Source: Lycocorax pyrrhopterus obiensis
Taxonomy: Eukaryota > Chordata > Aves > Passeriformes > Paradisaeidae
NCBI GenBank assembly: GCA_014706295.1
Contig: JACSVZ010000016.1
Coordinates: 154,218 to 218,217, forward strand
Length of the DNA stretch: 64,000 nucleotides
Reading direction: 5' to 3'
Shown here: in pieces, positions 44,401-57,063 of the stretch
How the letters are laid out: each line of letters opens with the position of its first letter
Numbering within the stretch: the stretch's first letter is position 1
Made by a program: the position numbers and the translations under genes
Notes under the pieces: model-generated
What the model was told of the DNA's origin: nothing
The model's input: only the letters and a program-made list of their open reading frames with translations
Database searches by the model: none

Positions 44401-47400
44401 TGATTACAAAACCCAAAGGTAAAAAATGCCTGGGCTGTTTTGTGTTGCCTTTAGAAATTGATCTAATACAAAGCCCAAGAAAAAAATATTTCCCAGGTGC
44501 ATGTTTCAGAGCATAATTATTTTTGTAAGACATTTTTGTTATCACTATACTTGGTCGAATTGGGATCTGGATACGCCTATGTACTTCCTGTAGTCAACAA
44601 AAGAAGAGCAGCTGCATTTACAGATATGCTTACTGACTGTTCCTAATCCAGTGGAGGTAAGAAATAACAGTATATTATTTTCAGTTAGGCTAGCTGGTTA
44701 GATGCTTTTTTAATTCAATAGAGAGCTGCTGCTGCTGTGCATGAAGCAGTTGCAAGTAAAGTGGTTTGAAGGGGGAGGGAGTATAAAGGACAATATTATG
44801 AAAGGTTCTTGGCTTGTGTTGAGGGGTGGAAAGACAGGATGTTTGCTGTTGTGCTTTTGTTTTGTTTTTTTCTTTAATCCCCTCATCTTCCCTTTTGAAG
44901 AAGACAGTCATAGTTTCCATGGAAGAGTGGTTATTTGAAAACCAATGAAATCATGTCATATGAGTCAGGTAAAAGCTTAAGTGTTTGAGAAAGGAGGGTT
45001 TTTGTCAGATTGCTTACGGATAAGGGAGATTAATGTTTTGGCAATTTAATATTTTGTTTTGTGCTAGAAGTAAAAAGGTGATTTAATCTTACATTTTAAA
45101 AATGCTTTATTGCTCTAAAATTTTGAAGGTCAGCAGAGACACCCAGTATGGAGGACATTTTTCTTTATTCCATTTATATTATAAAATAGAAATGGATAAA
45201 CCACACTTACAGTCTGAAAGAAATGATAGTGGCAGATTGCTGTCAGGTCAGGAGCTGAAACTCCCAAGGAAATGTGAGGTACATTGTAGATTTTAAGGTT
45301 GCTGATTTGTGGTTTTGAAAGTCTGTTGTTCTTTATTCATGCCTCTTCTGCTGGGCCTCAGTAAACCTTTCTGTTTTTCTTTAAGAGTTAGAAGAGATTC
45401 CTGCTGGTTAATATTCATTTAGAACTTATGAAGTCATTAGTCTTCTCATTTTTTTTTCCTCTGTAGCTTGCCAAGCTGTATTTCATGCTCATGCTACAAA
45501 AATCCTCTCTTTTTTTCTTTCCTTTTTTTTTTTCAATTTACTAAAAAGTAATTTGTTGGTAATGACTCTTATGATATTTATCATGGTAATGCTTGAAGGC
45601 CAGAGAGCTCTGGAGACTGGAATGCCAAGTATGTTCTTTCTCCCTGCTTCCTGACCCTCTGCTGCATGCCCGTGCTGCCAGCTGCAGTGAGTCCGGAGAG
45701 CAGAAGTCTTCACAACTTTGTTTCTTGTGATATGCTTTGTCCAAATGGAACAAACAGCTCTGTTGTTTACAGTATCCTTAGGACATGGTGTGTGTCTTGC
45801 TTTGAAAGACAGGTGTCTGCCAAGGAAGGCAGGAGCCTCCCTCGAAATGGAAAATGTAACCGCCTTCCCTCCAAATTATTACAATTTTGAAATTAAGGGG
45901 CTTTCAGGCAAAGATATGAGGGGTAGGAATAACAGTTCTTTACTAATATATATAGATATATGTATGACAAGGCAAACAACAATAGCTATGGCAGTAACAG
46001 CAAACAGAACCACAAACCCAGTGCCAGCCTCTCTCGGCTCTCAGGCCCTTTCCCCGTTGGTGCAGTTCCGCCCACAGCCGGCAGGGGCGCTGGCGGCTCC
46101 CGGTGAGCAGGGCGGGTGCGATGGTTCCCCCGCGGCTGCAGGGGGCGCTCCGGAGCGAGCTCGGGGAGCACGCGGTGATGGCGGCTCGGGGTCCCGGGAG
46201 GGATGGATGAAAAGCTTCACAAACCCTCTGGGCAGCCGATCCCGGTGCCCGGCTGGACCCTCGGGAGCAGCAGGCTGGGACAGCAGGGGCAGGCACAAAT
46301 CTGGGGTGGCAGATGAGGTGTATCAAACTCCGGAGCTGCAGCGGAAACCCCGGGAGGTCTCAGCAAGCAGGGCGTGCGGGGCTACAGTCTAGCGAAGGCT
46401 CAAAGGAACAGCAGGCGCAGCCCAGCTCCCAGAGGGGCAAGGAAAGGCGAGCTTGGGAGTCCAGGGTTTTTTCTGTGAGGCACCGGAGCAGATGGTGAAA
46501 AGTCTCTTTTTTAGTGAGGTGGGGTGTTAGGGTTCCCAGTGTAACAGCCGTTCCAGCGAGCAAGCTCCACTCATGGTAGAAGGGAGGCAGCAGAAAGCAG
46601 AAACGTGCAGCGGTGATGAACTCTCTCCACAACGATGGCAGCTCTCCTCTCCCTCTGAACGCTGGGAGAACAACAGAGCTAGGGGCTATACCCAACTCCT
46701 TTTTCCCAGTTCAAATTTCATGACATCCCCGGCCCGATACAAGGAAACCCCAGGTGAAAGAGAGTAGCCAGTTGGACCCCTTCCCCTGTGGGCAGTCTTT
46801 TTTGTCTGTCTTGAGTACTCAGTAATTTGCCTCGTGGCAATAGTATGGGGAAAATTCTTTAAGAGAAAAAGAAAAACAAAAGGAGAACTCCTAAAACCCC
46901 AGCAGTGTGGTACAGAAGCCTGCAGGGAAGCACAAGGAGATGCCAGGGTCAGAACCTGATCTGCAGCAAACAAGAGCTGTCAAGAGATCTAGTAATCTGC
47001 TTTGCCTTTCTGCATTTCTCTGTGCTTTGATCAGAAAGTTTTCTTTAATTAAGTGGCTTAATTACGTGAAGACTCAGGATTTATTTTTTTACCTCACTTG
47101 TGACATTTATAGAGATGCATTCTGCAAGGCTGGCACAGAATGAAGTGCTGATGTAGCCCCTAGTGTGCTGCATTAAATAGGTAATTACTAGTGGAATACA
47201 GGAAAGAGGTTGTCAGATCTCTAAGAATATGGCAAAATGGCACGTTGTAAGAAACAATGCTGGATCGGGGGTCTATGCATCCTGCTTTAGCTCTTCTAAG
47301 ATGTAAAGGCAACTCCCCAAAGGAAGGTGACTCATTGAGTATCAGTGCTGCTTGTGTTGCTCCAGTTGTGTCCCTGCATTCCCCTGCCTTGGGTGCCATG

Positions 47401-50400
47401 GCCGGCCTGAGGCTCCGGGGGCTGGCAGCCTCCAAGCTTTATCAGCGCCGGCAGGATCGGCTGAGTGGCACAGGGTCACTGCTGACCAGCAGGACAGACA
47501 CAGCAGCTGGGATTCATGGGTATGTCTCCGAGATGAAGGGAATGGCACTGTTAAAGCATTTTCCAGGATTTGATAGATTTTCAGTTCTGGTGGTGGGGCT
47601 CTTTTATTTAAAGTGAGAATTGTTTGCGCAGAGCCAGAGGGGATGAGGTCTGTTTGTTTTCATTTCCAAGTAGATTAAGAATGAAAAGACTTTCCTGATG
47701 AGAAAGCTTTCAGTTTTTAACAATAACAGGAAAGCAACAATGGAGAACCTTTCCCATTTTGAGCTCTGTGTTAGACTGTTCAGAACCAGCATTAGCGCTT
47801 GTGTTGGTTTTGCATGGCCTGGTTTTTGGTAGTGGGGGGGCTCTCCGACAGGGGGCCACAGAAGTGGCTTCTGTGAGAAGCTGCTGGAGGCTTCCACCGT
47901 GTCTGGCAGAGCCAATCCCTGATGGCTCTGAAGATGGACATGGCACTGGCCAAAGCTGGGCCAACTGGAGATATTGGTAATCCTCTGTGATAACCTATTT
48001 AAGAAGAAAATCAAAACAAAGGGCACACAGTTTTTTCTAGCCAGAGAAGAGGAGGAGGTGAAAACATGTGAGGAACAACAACATGGCAACACCAAGGTCA
48101 GTGGAGAAGGAGAGGGAGGAGGTGCTGCAGGCGCTGGAGCTGAGGTTCCTCTGCAGGCCGTGGTGAAGACCATGGTGAAGCAGCTGTGCCCCTGCAGCCC
48201 ATGGGGATCCATGGGGGATGCAGAGATCCACCCGCAGCCCCTGGGGATCCACGGGGGATGCAGAGATCCCCCCACAGCCCCTGGGGATCCATGGGGGATG
48301 CAGAGATCCACCTGCAGCCCGTGGGGGAGGTGCCCACGCCGGAGGGGGTGGATGCCTGGAGGAGGCTGTGATCCAGTGGGAGACCCGGCGGAGAGAGGGT
48401 CCTTGCTCCCAGGCTGGAGCAGCCTGTCCTTGGAGGGCTGCACCCCGTGGAAGAGTGACCCACGGCACAGCAGTTCTGGGAGGACTGTGTGCCCGTGGGA
48501 GGGACTCACGTTGCAGCAGTTTTGGCAGGACTGCTGCTCGTGGGAGTGGACCCACGCTGGAGAAGTTCATGGAGAACTGTCTCCTGTGGGAGGGACCCCA
48601 CGGTGCAGCAGGGGAAGGACTCCTCTCCCTGAGCAACGGAAGAAAACCTCGGGTGATGAACTGACCAAACCCCCATGCCCTGTGTCCCTGTACCGCTGTC
48701 GGTGGGAAGGAGGGAGGAGTTGGGGGAAGAAAAGATGTTTTTAAGGGCTTATTTTACTTCTCATTATCCTCCTCTGACTCTGTTAGTAATAAACTCACTT
48801 TTTATCTCTGAGTTGAGCCTGTTTTTCCCTTGGAGTGTTTTCTCCCGGTCCTTATCTCAACTCATGAACCCTTTGTTTAATTTTTTTTTTCCTCTGCTCT
48901 TCCCAGTTGTGGCTGGGGAGGGCGAGTGAGTGGCTGTCGAGGGTGCCTGGTGTTTGGCCAGTGTCAAACCATGACAGTGCTAGTGGTGTTAATGGTGAAG
49001 CATTTGAGCACTGTGGGAGTAAAAGGTTGTGAAATGTAGTCATTTTTAAAAATGTTGATAAAATTCTATCATTCCTTGGGTTTTAGGGTTCAGTAGTCAA
49101 TTCTTTACCTATTCTGTTAATAGCAAGCTAGTTGATTTTAGTTTTTGTAAATAACTCCAATCCAGCAGAAACTGAAGCTTTCAAGTGTAGCTGCTTCATG
49201 AGAACATGCAAACCAGAGATTCTTAAATCTGTCCAGACAATTCCATTGCTTGATATGATCATTACTTTTCCCATGTTTCACATTAAAATTTTACTTCTGA
49301 ATTTTCATTAGTTAATTTTGTGCAGGAGGTAAACTAACAGGAGTTAAATAAAACTTAGTTTCTTGCATTTTGGGAGAACTGTGAGCTGCAGCAGTAATAT
49401 GGGATCTGAAGTCTGTGTCACTGGAGAGAGCAGTGAGCATCCAGGAGAGATTTTCTTCTTCTAGCAGTTAGGAGTTCTGAGTTTCAGACTTTTCTTAGCA
49501 GGAAGTAGACCTGATGCTTACCTGGAACTGAGGAATTAGTTTGGCCTTTCAATATGAACTGTGTATCCCTCACTAAAACCCTCCTTTTCCTGCTCTTTTC
49601 CTTTTAGCCAATAGCTCTTAGTTAGTTGGTGAATTTTCTGTTTTTCCTACACAAAGCTGTGGGTGTGAGTTTATGAGAATTTAATGAGGAGGGGGACTAA
49701 CAAGGTAGTGAAGGAAATGGTGATGCCATTGAGTGGAGACAGTGCTGTTCAGGAGTAGTGAGAAGCATGGAAGGGACCTGTGAGAGGAAAGAAAAGCACT
49801 GAAAAAGCATATGTACAGCTAAATCGAGTACATTTTTCACATCATAGTTCTTGAAGCAAAGTAAACATAGAGCCAATATATTTTGGTTTTACTGAACAGG
49901 TGACAGTGCTGGAAATTTTAATCCCTTTGAGAAGTTTCTCTCCTGAATTACTGTATTTTATCCATGGGTTTTGAGCTAGTGATAATTTTTGCTTCTCCTT
50001 TCTGATAGGCCCTGATAGTTTATGTCCTTTCTTCAGGCAGAGGAGAGTAATCCAACAGTAGTGCTGCTGCTAGTTGGTGATAATTGAAGAATACATGTGG
50101 GGAATTATTTGTGTTACCAGTGCTGGTAAACAAACATCGCATTTAAGTGCCTCTGAGATAATGAAAGTGGAGAAGAGAAAGATTAAATGTGCGTAAGGAG
50201 TTATTTATCAAATAGACATTCTGGGTGAAGTGGTACATACTTGATAATAAAAGGGTGATTTTCCTGTGTAAGAGGTATAATTTCTTTAATTTCTTTGTTT
50301 CTTTTGTTTAATTTCTGTACATTTCTTTATGCTGTTGATGTTTGCCTGGGCTGAGTGAACACTGCTAACTGTGTGTCTTTTTAAATATTTGGTCATGATT

Positions 50401-53400
50401 TACTGGCAATAAGTATTGCTTGGTGTTGAGAGGGACTCCCAAGTACCCATGGCATAGATTTTTTTCTGTGTGAATACCAAGAGACTTTCGCTGCTGCTGC
50501 TGGTCTCAAAGGTCTGTCTGATTGCAGCTTCCTGCAGGTCAACCATACGGACGTTGCACTCTGGTCTCAGCTGCAATATCTGCAATTTTGTTTTTAACCC
50601 CCCAGTTTCTACTAATCGCAAATTGCTGTTGCTGGTAGGCCCAAGGAGAGATTGTTTTTTTCCATATTGTGACCATAAGTTGCATTTGTATGTTTTTCTT
50701 AATTTTGGTTATCCCTGTATTCTAAATAAGAAAGAAAAGTGTTTATTTCACTGAGAGTTTGGGGGCTACATGATCAAGGAAAATATACTGAGAGAAACAC
50801 TATTAATTTCTTATTTAGTCAGTGAAAAAAATATTTAGAAGGAACTGAAAATTCAATACAAGCAGAAGGAGAAGTGCTGAAAACGTTAAGCTATACGCAT
50901 AGTTTAACAAATGCACAACAAATCATACATTAAACAAATGGGAATTACTTTTTTCCAACATTTTATGACAAGTTTAATAATAACACTAAAGAAGTTAATT
51001 CAGTTTGGGAAAGTTGTCCAGATAAGACAATTGCAGCGAAGAGATTTTGAAATAAGGGTAGTTGAGGGCTGTTTTTCAGCACTAGTTCATGAACTGACAC
51101 CCTTCCTCTTTCTTTTGTCTTTGCATAAATCTTTATCTGTGAAATTAATCATAAAGTCTGGTATTGTCCCAGCAGATTTCATTTGTGTCTTTGTCGACAT
51201 TGAGGACTTAAAGCCACTAGTTCTCAGCTGTGCTATGGCGGTGGGAACCAGCCCCTCTCCTGGAGTGCTCTAATTTTTATCTTGGCTACTGACATCTGTG
51301 ACATACACAAGTGGTGATAGCTCTTTTGGTTTTGACTTTTCACTGTCGTATCTGTGTGTGCATACATACTAGACATGTGATCCTATTGTGATATTTTCTG
51401 TATACACTTGCTCCTGCTGGTAGACCAGAATGAGCAGAGAATACATATTTAGGGTTCCCCAGCATAGGTTTTGCTGTCTGCTGAGGTTTGGATAATGCCC
51501 TTGGTTCTTGTATCTCTAAGTATTGTCTTGCTTTCTTTTTGTAGTATCTGCAAGGTTGTGGGTCACTATTAAAGCAATTCTTCATTCAGCATTGTGATGA
51601 AGGAGAACTCTATTTGACACTAAAACCAAAAAGCTTTCGAAACCAATTAAAGAAAACTTTTTTTTTTGCTGGGCGTTTCTGACAGAAGCATTCCTCACTC
51701 CTGCAGTTCCTTTCCTTCTCAGGCAAAATCTGAGACTGTTCGTCTGTTTTCCTGATTGTCTGGTTGTCTGGGTCATTTTGTCTTGTAGCCATGTTTAAGA
51801 TAATTAAATCTGCAAATGTAATGGCGAAGGCTGGAGCTCCTCTTCTAATCTCTTAGCAGTGGAATTATTAAATTTGCTTATTTTTCCTTAATCTGTCACC
51901 AGTGGTAGATCCCCGGGAACAAATGTTTTAAAAAGGAGGTAATATTGACTTCAGTGATAGAAGAAGGTAAAATGCTTTCAAATATTTCTATAGCACCTGT
52001 ACCTGTGGCACAGAATGGGTCTCCTAGATAATGTCCACTTCTTTTGAAGAAGGAATTTTTGTTTCTCTCTTTTTTGTTTCTTTTTTTTTTTCATTTGAGA
52101 GCAATGCTGGTACTTTATAGTAAATACTTCTGAGAAGTCAAAGCATGAGGAACTTAGTTATAATGGTAAAAACATAATTTCTGTAAATTAGGTACTTTGT
52201 CCAAGATAATTTGTTAAAGATACAGCACATAATGATGAAAGATTGGGAAAAGCATTGTTTGAACGCTGGTATTTTTTGGGTTTGTGCAGGACAGGATAAC
52301 TTCAGGATGTTGATCTCATTGTGCTTTAATAGCCTTTCCTGTCTTTGTGTCACCAGCTTATTGTTAAAACAGAGGAAGATTCTTTATTTTACTGAATAGC
52401 AAAAAAACAATGAGCAAACAGAATAGAAGAAGCACTCTATATTGGGGACTGTCCTTTGTGGGAAAGATTTAGGTGTAAATATCTGATGAATGGCACAGCA
52501 AGTCAGACTTTGTGGTCACTCCTGGTACCAGTATCAAAAGGATGGTTGTAGTGTTACTCTTCCTCTCCCCGTGCTGCTGCCAGAAGTGCTTTTGCAGCAG
52601 TGTAGTAAACTGAATCATAAAATTGCTCTGAATTGGCATGATGCTCCCTCTTCCTTCCAGTTTTGGTTAATTTTAACCTTGAGCTAGTTGAAAAAATGCT
52701 TGGTTTTCTATAAGCAAGAGGGCACACATGGGTGTGTACTTGGGGAAAATTAAGAAATTGGCAAATGTTAAAGTAAAACCTTTGAATAAATGCAAAGTCA
52801 TATCTTTAGGGCAATGCTGAAGTGGCAAATTGTAGCTTGAGTGCAAAACAATAAAATGTCTTCAGTGAAAACGGATGCAGAGTTATAAATGGAAAAAGAG
52901 CAGGGATGCAAAACTCATGCTGTGATTGTCAAAGAGCCACAGCTGCTGGTTTGTGTTACAGGAGGTACATTGGTCAGGAGCTGATGTGGTTCAGTTGACT
53001 CCTGGTAGTCTGGCTCTTCCCGAAAGTTTCAGTCGGGTTTTAGCTGAGGCAGAGAACTGAGTTATTTTTTGTACTGGTTCTTTCATTTATATTTTGCTGG
53101 ACTAATAGTTTCTCTCATCTGCATAATGAGTCACACTCATTAGCTCATTTGCATGGACAGCTAAGACTGTATCATGATCATCTTTCTTACGCCTTTGAGG
53201 AAATCTTTTCAGCAGCAGCATCACAAGGGAGTCCCTGTGTCGTCATAGTCTTTCTTGCCAGGACAGCCATGGGACTTGTGTGGGAGTCTCTCCCGGGACA
53301 AGTGTATTCCGTAGTGTCTGGTGTGAAGTGTCATGGCTGCACTGCGTTTCATGCAGGAATGTGGCTGTGAAGGTTGCAGGCTTCAGTTGTTGCAAAATGC

Positions 53401-56400
53401 TGTTGTGAAGGTGGCCGCTCTGGTCTCTCAGAGTTCACCCTGCATGTTGGTATTGGCACTGGTGGGTCCCTTTGGAGAAAGAAAAAAGAAAGAAAATTAG
53501 GATTTTTAAAAATGTTTATTTCGTATTTATAAATAAAAAAACCTAACAAGCACAATGTGAGATGGTGCTTTGTTGTTAGTGTCTAGCATGTAATACTTGC
53601 TGGTTTGTCTGGTTTTCTTCCCAGAGGAGATTTTTCACCATGACGTCAATCCGTCAGTCTTTATTAATCTGGGCTGTTGGCTAGCTCAAGTCTTGGAATT
53701 TACTGAATGAACTGAATTTTTCAACAGGGAAAAAGTACTTGAAGGGAAGATCATGTTTTCAAGTCCTGGTACATATTTGCGTGGTGTAGCTGGAAGAGTG
53801 GTGACTGAAAACCAAGCCAATTAGGTGTCGGCTTTGCTGCAAATACTGTTTCTGTACTGACCTATTCCCTTGGTACTGTGTCAGGATAAAAAATGTTTCT
53901 TTGACTTACGATCTCTAGTTTATGAAATTGCAGGATTTCCTATTGTCCGTAATTCCAGTCCATGTCTGTTTTTTTACATCTTCTTTGTACTGCAATAAGG
54001 AAACAAGTTGCAACAAATTTTTGCTAAACTAGTACTCCATTCTTGAAACTATTATGATCTCTCTTGTTTTCTGCCTCCTTTGGAATTGCAGCGGTAGAAA
54101 GTCTGTTTTTACTGAGGGGTCACGCCAGGTCACAGCCTAGGATATTAGTGCAGGCTGCAGAGGGGAGACACTTGGCTCAGCTCAGCCAGCTGGAATGCAG
54201 GGCTGGTTATGTTACCTCAGGAGTGTGAGACTGCTCCCTGCTCATTCTAGTTGTGCTTAGGACACGAAGCCCTGGAATACAGACAGTGGCCTGTTTCCGA
54301 GGAGGATGTCTCTGACCAGAGGAAAGAGAATCTTTTGCTCCTGGAAAAGCTTATTGAATTACTGTTCTCATGAGGAGGTGGCGAAAGTAGCATGTTGGGT
54401 TGTTGAGTAACACTAACAATGGAAATTCAGTTCAGAGTAATTCTGAATCTAAAAAGAAAGAAAAAAACCCTTGTAAACCAAGCCATCTTTCGTTTTATGC
54501 ATACATTACGTACCTCAGGAAAAGTACTATACAAATAGTTTGGAGACTTTTTTAACATGGTGGCAATTTTTTATACTTCTACCTATAAAACTGTGATCTT
54601 TCCAATCACAGAATTCAAAGGATGCCCAGAAGGTCTAAAACAGTTTTTCTATATCTAAAAGTGTAATAATATTGAGGTTTTATACTGTTGGACAGTCTGG
54701 TGGTTAAAAGAAAGATCACATTGCAACAAGAAGCTGAGATATGCCTTATAATTTTTCCCTCTCAGTTTGCACATGTGATACACAATTTTAAAACTGCATT
54801 AACTTAGCTTGCATGATGGCAAGCATGTAAATTTTGTGAAGGAGGTTAGGGTGATTCCATATTTTAGGGTAGATAGAGGAAATGTTCTTTACGTGATTTG
54901 TAAGTGTGGCTTGGGGGGGTTTTAGCTTCACTTTCTGAGGAAATGGAGTTGAGGTATTGGCCAAGCCAGCCAGAGGGGCTTTTCCTTGCCCAAAGCTTTG
55001 TAACACTTTGACAGTTTCAACTAATTTGTGAGGAGGACAGGGGCATGTAGAGGGGGAAATGCCTTGTTACTGCTGACAGTGAAGGGGAGAGTGCAGTGGG
55101 ATACCAGTGCTTACTACACATCAGAAAATCCACAGGGGTGCACATCCTGAGACCAGAAGGCCCAAGAAGTCAGGATCTTTGGGTTTGCTGCTCTCCAAAC
55201 TACTGGTTTGTGAAAAATTGTGGATATTTGCTATGAGCTGTTAGCAGGAGGATGTAATGGGGTGAAATATTGGTGAAGTAGCCAAAAGTGTGCAATCGGT
55301 AAGTCTGCTACATGACCTCATCTACCACATATGAGTTGTTAGAACCTTATTTCTAACCCATGTTGGTGACTCATTGACTCATTGATCTTCTTTTTTGTTT
55401 CATGTAAAAGAGAGTTTAAAGCAGCGGGAATGTTGTGTTCATAAATGTTCTTACTCTTGTCTTTATTCCAGTAACATGTCTGATGCTCTGGCAAATGCGG
55501 TGTGTGAGCGCTGCCAGACGCGGTTCGATCCTGCAGAGAGGATTGTGAACAGCAATGGGGAGCTCTATCACGAGAACTGCTTTGTCTGTGCTCAGTGCTT
55601 TCGGCAGTTCCCCGAGGGACTCTTTTATGAGGTGAGTTCTCAGACTGGGTGGAAGAGATATAGCTCTGGTAAAGTGCAAGGAATTAAGTGAACATTCTGG
55701 CAGAAATATGAATTCTCATCTTTCTTGCATGTTTAATTTCTTAGCTGTAAATGTTTGTTGCCATTTTTTTGAGGAGTTTCCAACTTAATTTCCCTTTTTT
55801 TCTTCTCACGTATTCACGTATTCCTTCAGTAACAGCAAAAGCTGCCCTTTGGGTAAGAGGCATTTCAAAAAGAAAATAAAAAGTGTTTTGTTAGTCATCA
55901 CAGAATCACAAAATGGTTTGGGTTGGAAGGGACTTTACAGATCATCACATTCCAAATCCTGCCATGGGCAGGGCCACTTTCCACTGGACCAGGCTGCTCA
56001 AAGTGCTGTCCAACCTGGCCTTAATATTTCATTAGACATAAGTGAATTTTTGTCTTTATTTTTAGACATATTGTACCAAACTGTTCCAGTTGGGCAACTG
56101 AAATAAGTGAACCCATTTAAAAGTTAGGTTGAATTTTTTTTACAGAATATGCACAAGCACGTATTTTGAATAACACATTATTTTAAACTTGCTGTATTTT
56201 GTTTTGACGTGAGTTTTAGCCTCACGTAGGAGTAGTAGTTCTGAACTAAACTAAAGCAAAAATGAAGTTAAAAGCAACTATAGGAAAAGGATTGGGGTAT
56301 TCTTCAGGATTTTTACTGACTTGTAGCAGCATTGCTATTAATTTAGCTGTGCAAATTCACCATGAGGCTGAAGTGACATGTGGATATTTCTTTAAGGAGA

Positions 56401-57063
56401 ACCTTTAGGAGTTGAAAAACAGGTGTGTAGGGTGCTAGAACTGGAAAGCTTGACTGGCCTTGACTAAATGGTCCTATCAATGGAAAATCATGCTGAACAT
56501 GGTTTACATGTCAAGATGTAAAAGTAGTTCAGTTATTCATGAGGGCTCCTTCTCTTGTTCTGTTTGCAGTTTGAAGGTAGGAAGTACTGTGAGCATGACT
56601 TCCAGATGCTGTTTGCTCCTTGCTGCGGGGAATGTGGTAAGATGTGGCAAATAACTACACAAGAGGGTAACAGCTACAGGGCTGTGCAAAATTCGCAGCA
56701 TTGCTGTGACATCCAGCCTTGGGCTGGAATTGTTAGGGTCGTTTTAAGGAGCCAGGAGCTCTGGATGGGTACAAAGCATGATACCAGTAGTGATTTGGGG
56801 TTATCCTGGTTGTGGGAATAATTGGGGTTTTTCCAAAGTTAGACTGTGATAGTACTTATGGAACTAAAGTGGAAGGACTGTGCAGGACAGCATATTTTGA
56901 TAAGACTATTTTCTGCATGCATCTCATGCTTTCCTTTTGCAGGTGAGTTCATTATTGGGCGTGTTATCAAGGCAATGAACAACAACTGGCACCCAGAATG
57001 TTTCCGCTGTGAGCTCTGTGATGTAACCCTTGCTGACCTGGGTTTTGTGAAGAATGCTGGCAG
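41172..57063 (+). CDS. LIMS2: LIMS2 (PINCH-2), first four coding exons (partial gene)
   Basis: LIM-only adaptor that binds integrin-linked kinase through LIM1 and works with parvin at focal adhesions. Coding exons are 41172-41182, 55472-55631, 56570-56636 and 56943-57063, all with GT/AG junctions and continuous phase. They give 119 residues plus two bases of codon 120. Exon 1 supplies only M-T-G and part of S, reproducing the [14 protein letters not shown] start of LIMS2 and separating it from LIMS1. LIM1 zinc ligands are C15, C18, H37, C40, C43, C46, C64 and D67. LIM2 has C76, C79, H96, C99, C102 and C105, and its last two ligands lie in the next exon, which is not in the window. LIM3-LIM5 are also outside. 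Intron 1 is 14.3 kb. GPR17 lies in the intron after exon 4. Confidence 0.93.
45793..46904 (-). mobile_element. solo LTR (1,112 bp) with 5-bp TSD, same family as 827-1691
   Basis: Minus-strand TGCTGGGGTTTT...AAGACA. Target duplication GTGTG at 45788-45792 and 46905-46909. It shares the GAAAGACAGGTGTCTG end, AATAACAGTTCTTTACTAAT and the GC-rich middle with the LTR at 827, but is about 250 bp longer. It lies antisense to LIMS2 in intron 1. The 224-codon frame across it is not a gene. Confidence 0.88.
47800..48976 (+). mobile_element. solo ERVL-type LTR (1,177 bp)
   Basis: Begins TGTGTTGGTTTTGCATGGCC and ends CAAACCATGACA. Flanks GCGCT (47795-47799) and GTGCT (48977-48981) match at 4 of 5. The order of a TATTTAAGAAGAAAA TATA region, GGAGCAG repeats and AATAAA at 48788-48793 fits a common avian ERVL LTR family as I remember it. 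It is in the same orientation as LIMS2. The 256- and 199-codon frames here come from GC-rich tandem repeats. Confidence 0.88.
48195..48320 (+). repeat. 40-bp tandem repeat within the ERVL LTR
   Basis: CAGCCC starts recur at 48195, 48235, 48275 and 48315, an exact 40-bp period. Each unit has GGGGATCCAYGGGGGATGCA. Confidence 0.92.
55472..55631 (+). CDS. LIMS2: LIMS2 coding exon 2 (most of LIM1)
   Basis: 160 bp between the TTCCAG acceptor and the GTGAGT donor. It codes through [13 protein letters not shown] to GLFYE57, ending in phase 0, with LIM1 ligands C15 to C46. The ORF running past the donor to 55691 is intron read-through. Confidence 0.93.
55898..56035 (-). mobile_element. CR1 fragment in LIMS2 intron 2
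   Basis: Antisense CR1 3' region: GGTTTGGGTTGGAAGGGAC, CCTGCCATGGGCAGGG, GTCCAACCTGGCC. About 140 bp. Confidence 0.85.
56570..56636 (+). CDS. LIMS2: LIMS2 coding exon 3 (end of LIM1, start of LIM2)
   Basis: 67 bp after TTTGCAG, before GTAAGA. It codes [19 protein letters not shown] up to C79 and the first base of G80. It supplies the last LIM1 ligands C64 and D67 and opens LIM2 with C76 and C79. Confidence 0.92.
56943..57063 (+). CDS. LIMS2: LIMS2 coding exon 4 (LIM2)
   Basis: 121 bp after CTTTTGCAG, before GTAAGA. It codes from G80 through [17 protein letters not shown] and CFRCELC to KNAG plus two bases. The next exon must begin with one base completing Arg120 and is not in the window. 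Confidence 0.92.

Larger units (their letters stand above)
41183..55471 (+). other. LIMS2: LIMS2 intron 1
   Basis: About 14.3 kb from the GTGAGG donor to the TTATTCCAG acceptor. Apart from two solo LTRs (45793-46904, 47800-48976), it is AT-rich, with scattered T-runs and no other gene, tRNA or long open frame I can support. Confidence 0.8.

Noticed and set aside
45718..46392. 224-codon frame in LIMS2 intron 1
   Set aside because: It lies almost entirely within a solo LTR and is not in the sense of a retroviral gene.
48195..48320. Possible CRISPR-like regular repeat
   Set aside because: The units are head-to-tail with no unique spacers, and the host is a bird.
47974..48744. 256-codon frame and its opposite-strand partners
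   Set aside because: They are produced by the 40-bp tandem repeat and GC-rich parts of an ERVL LTR.
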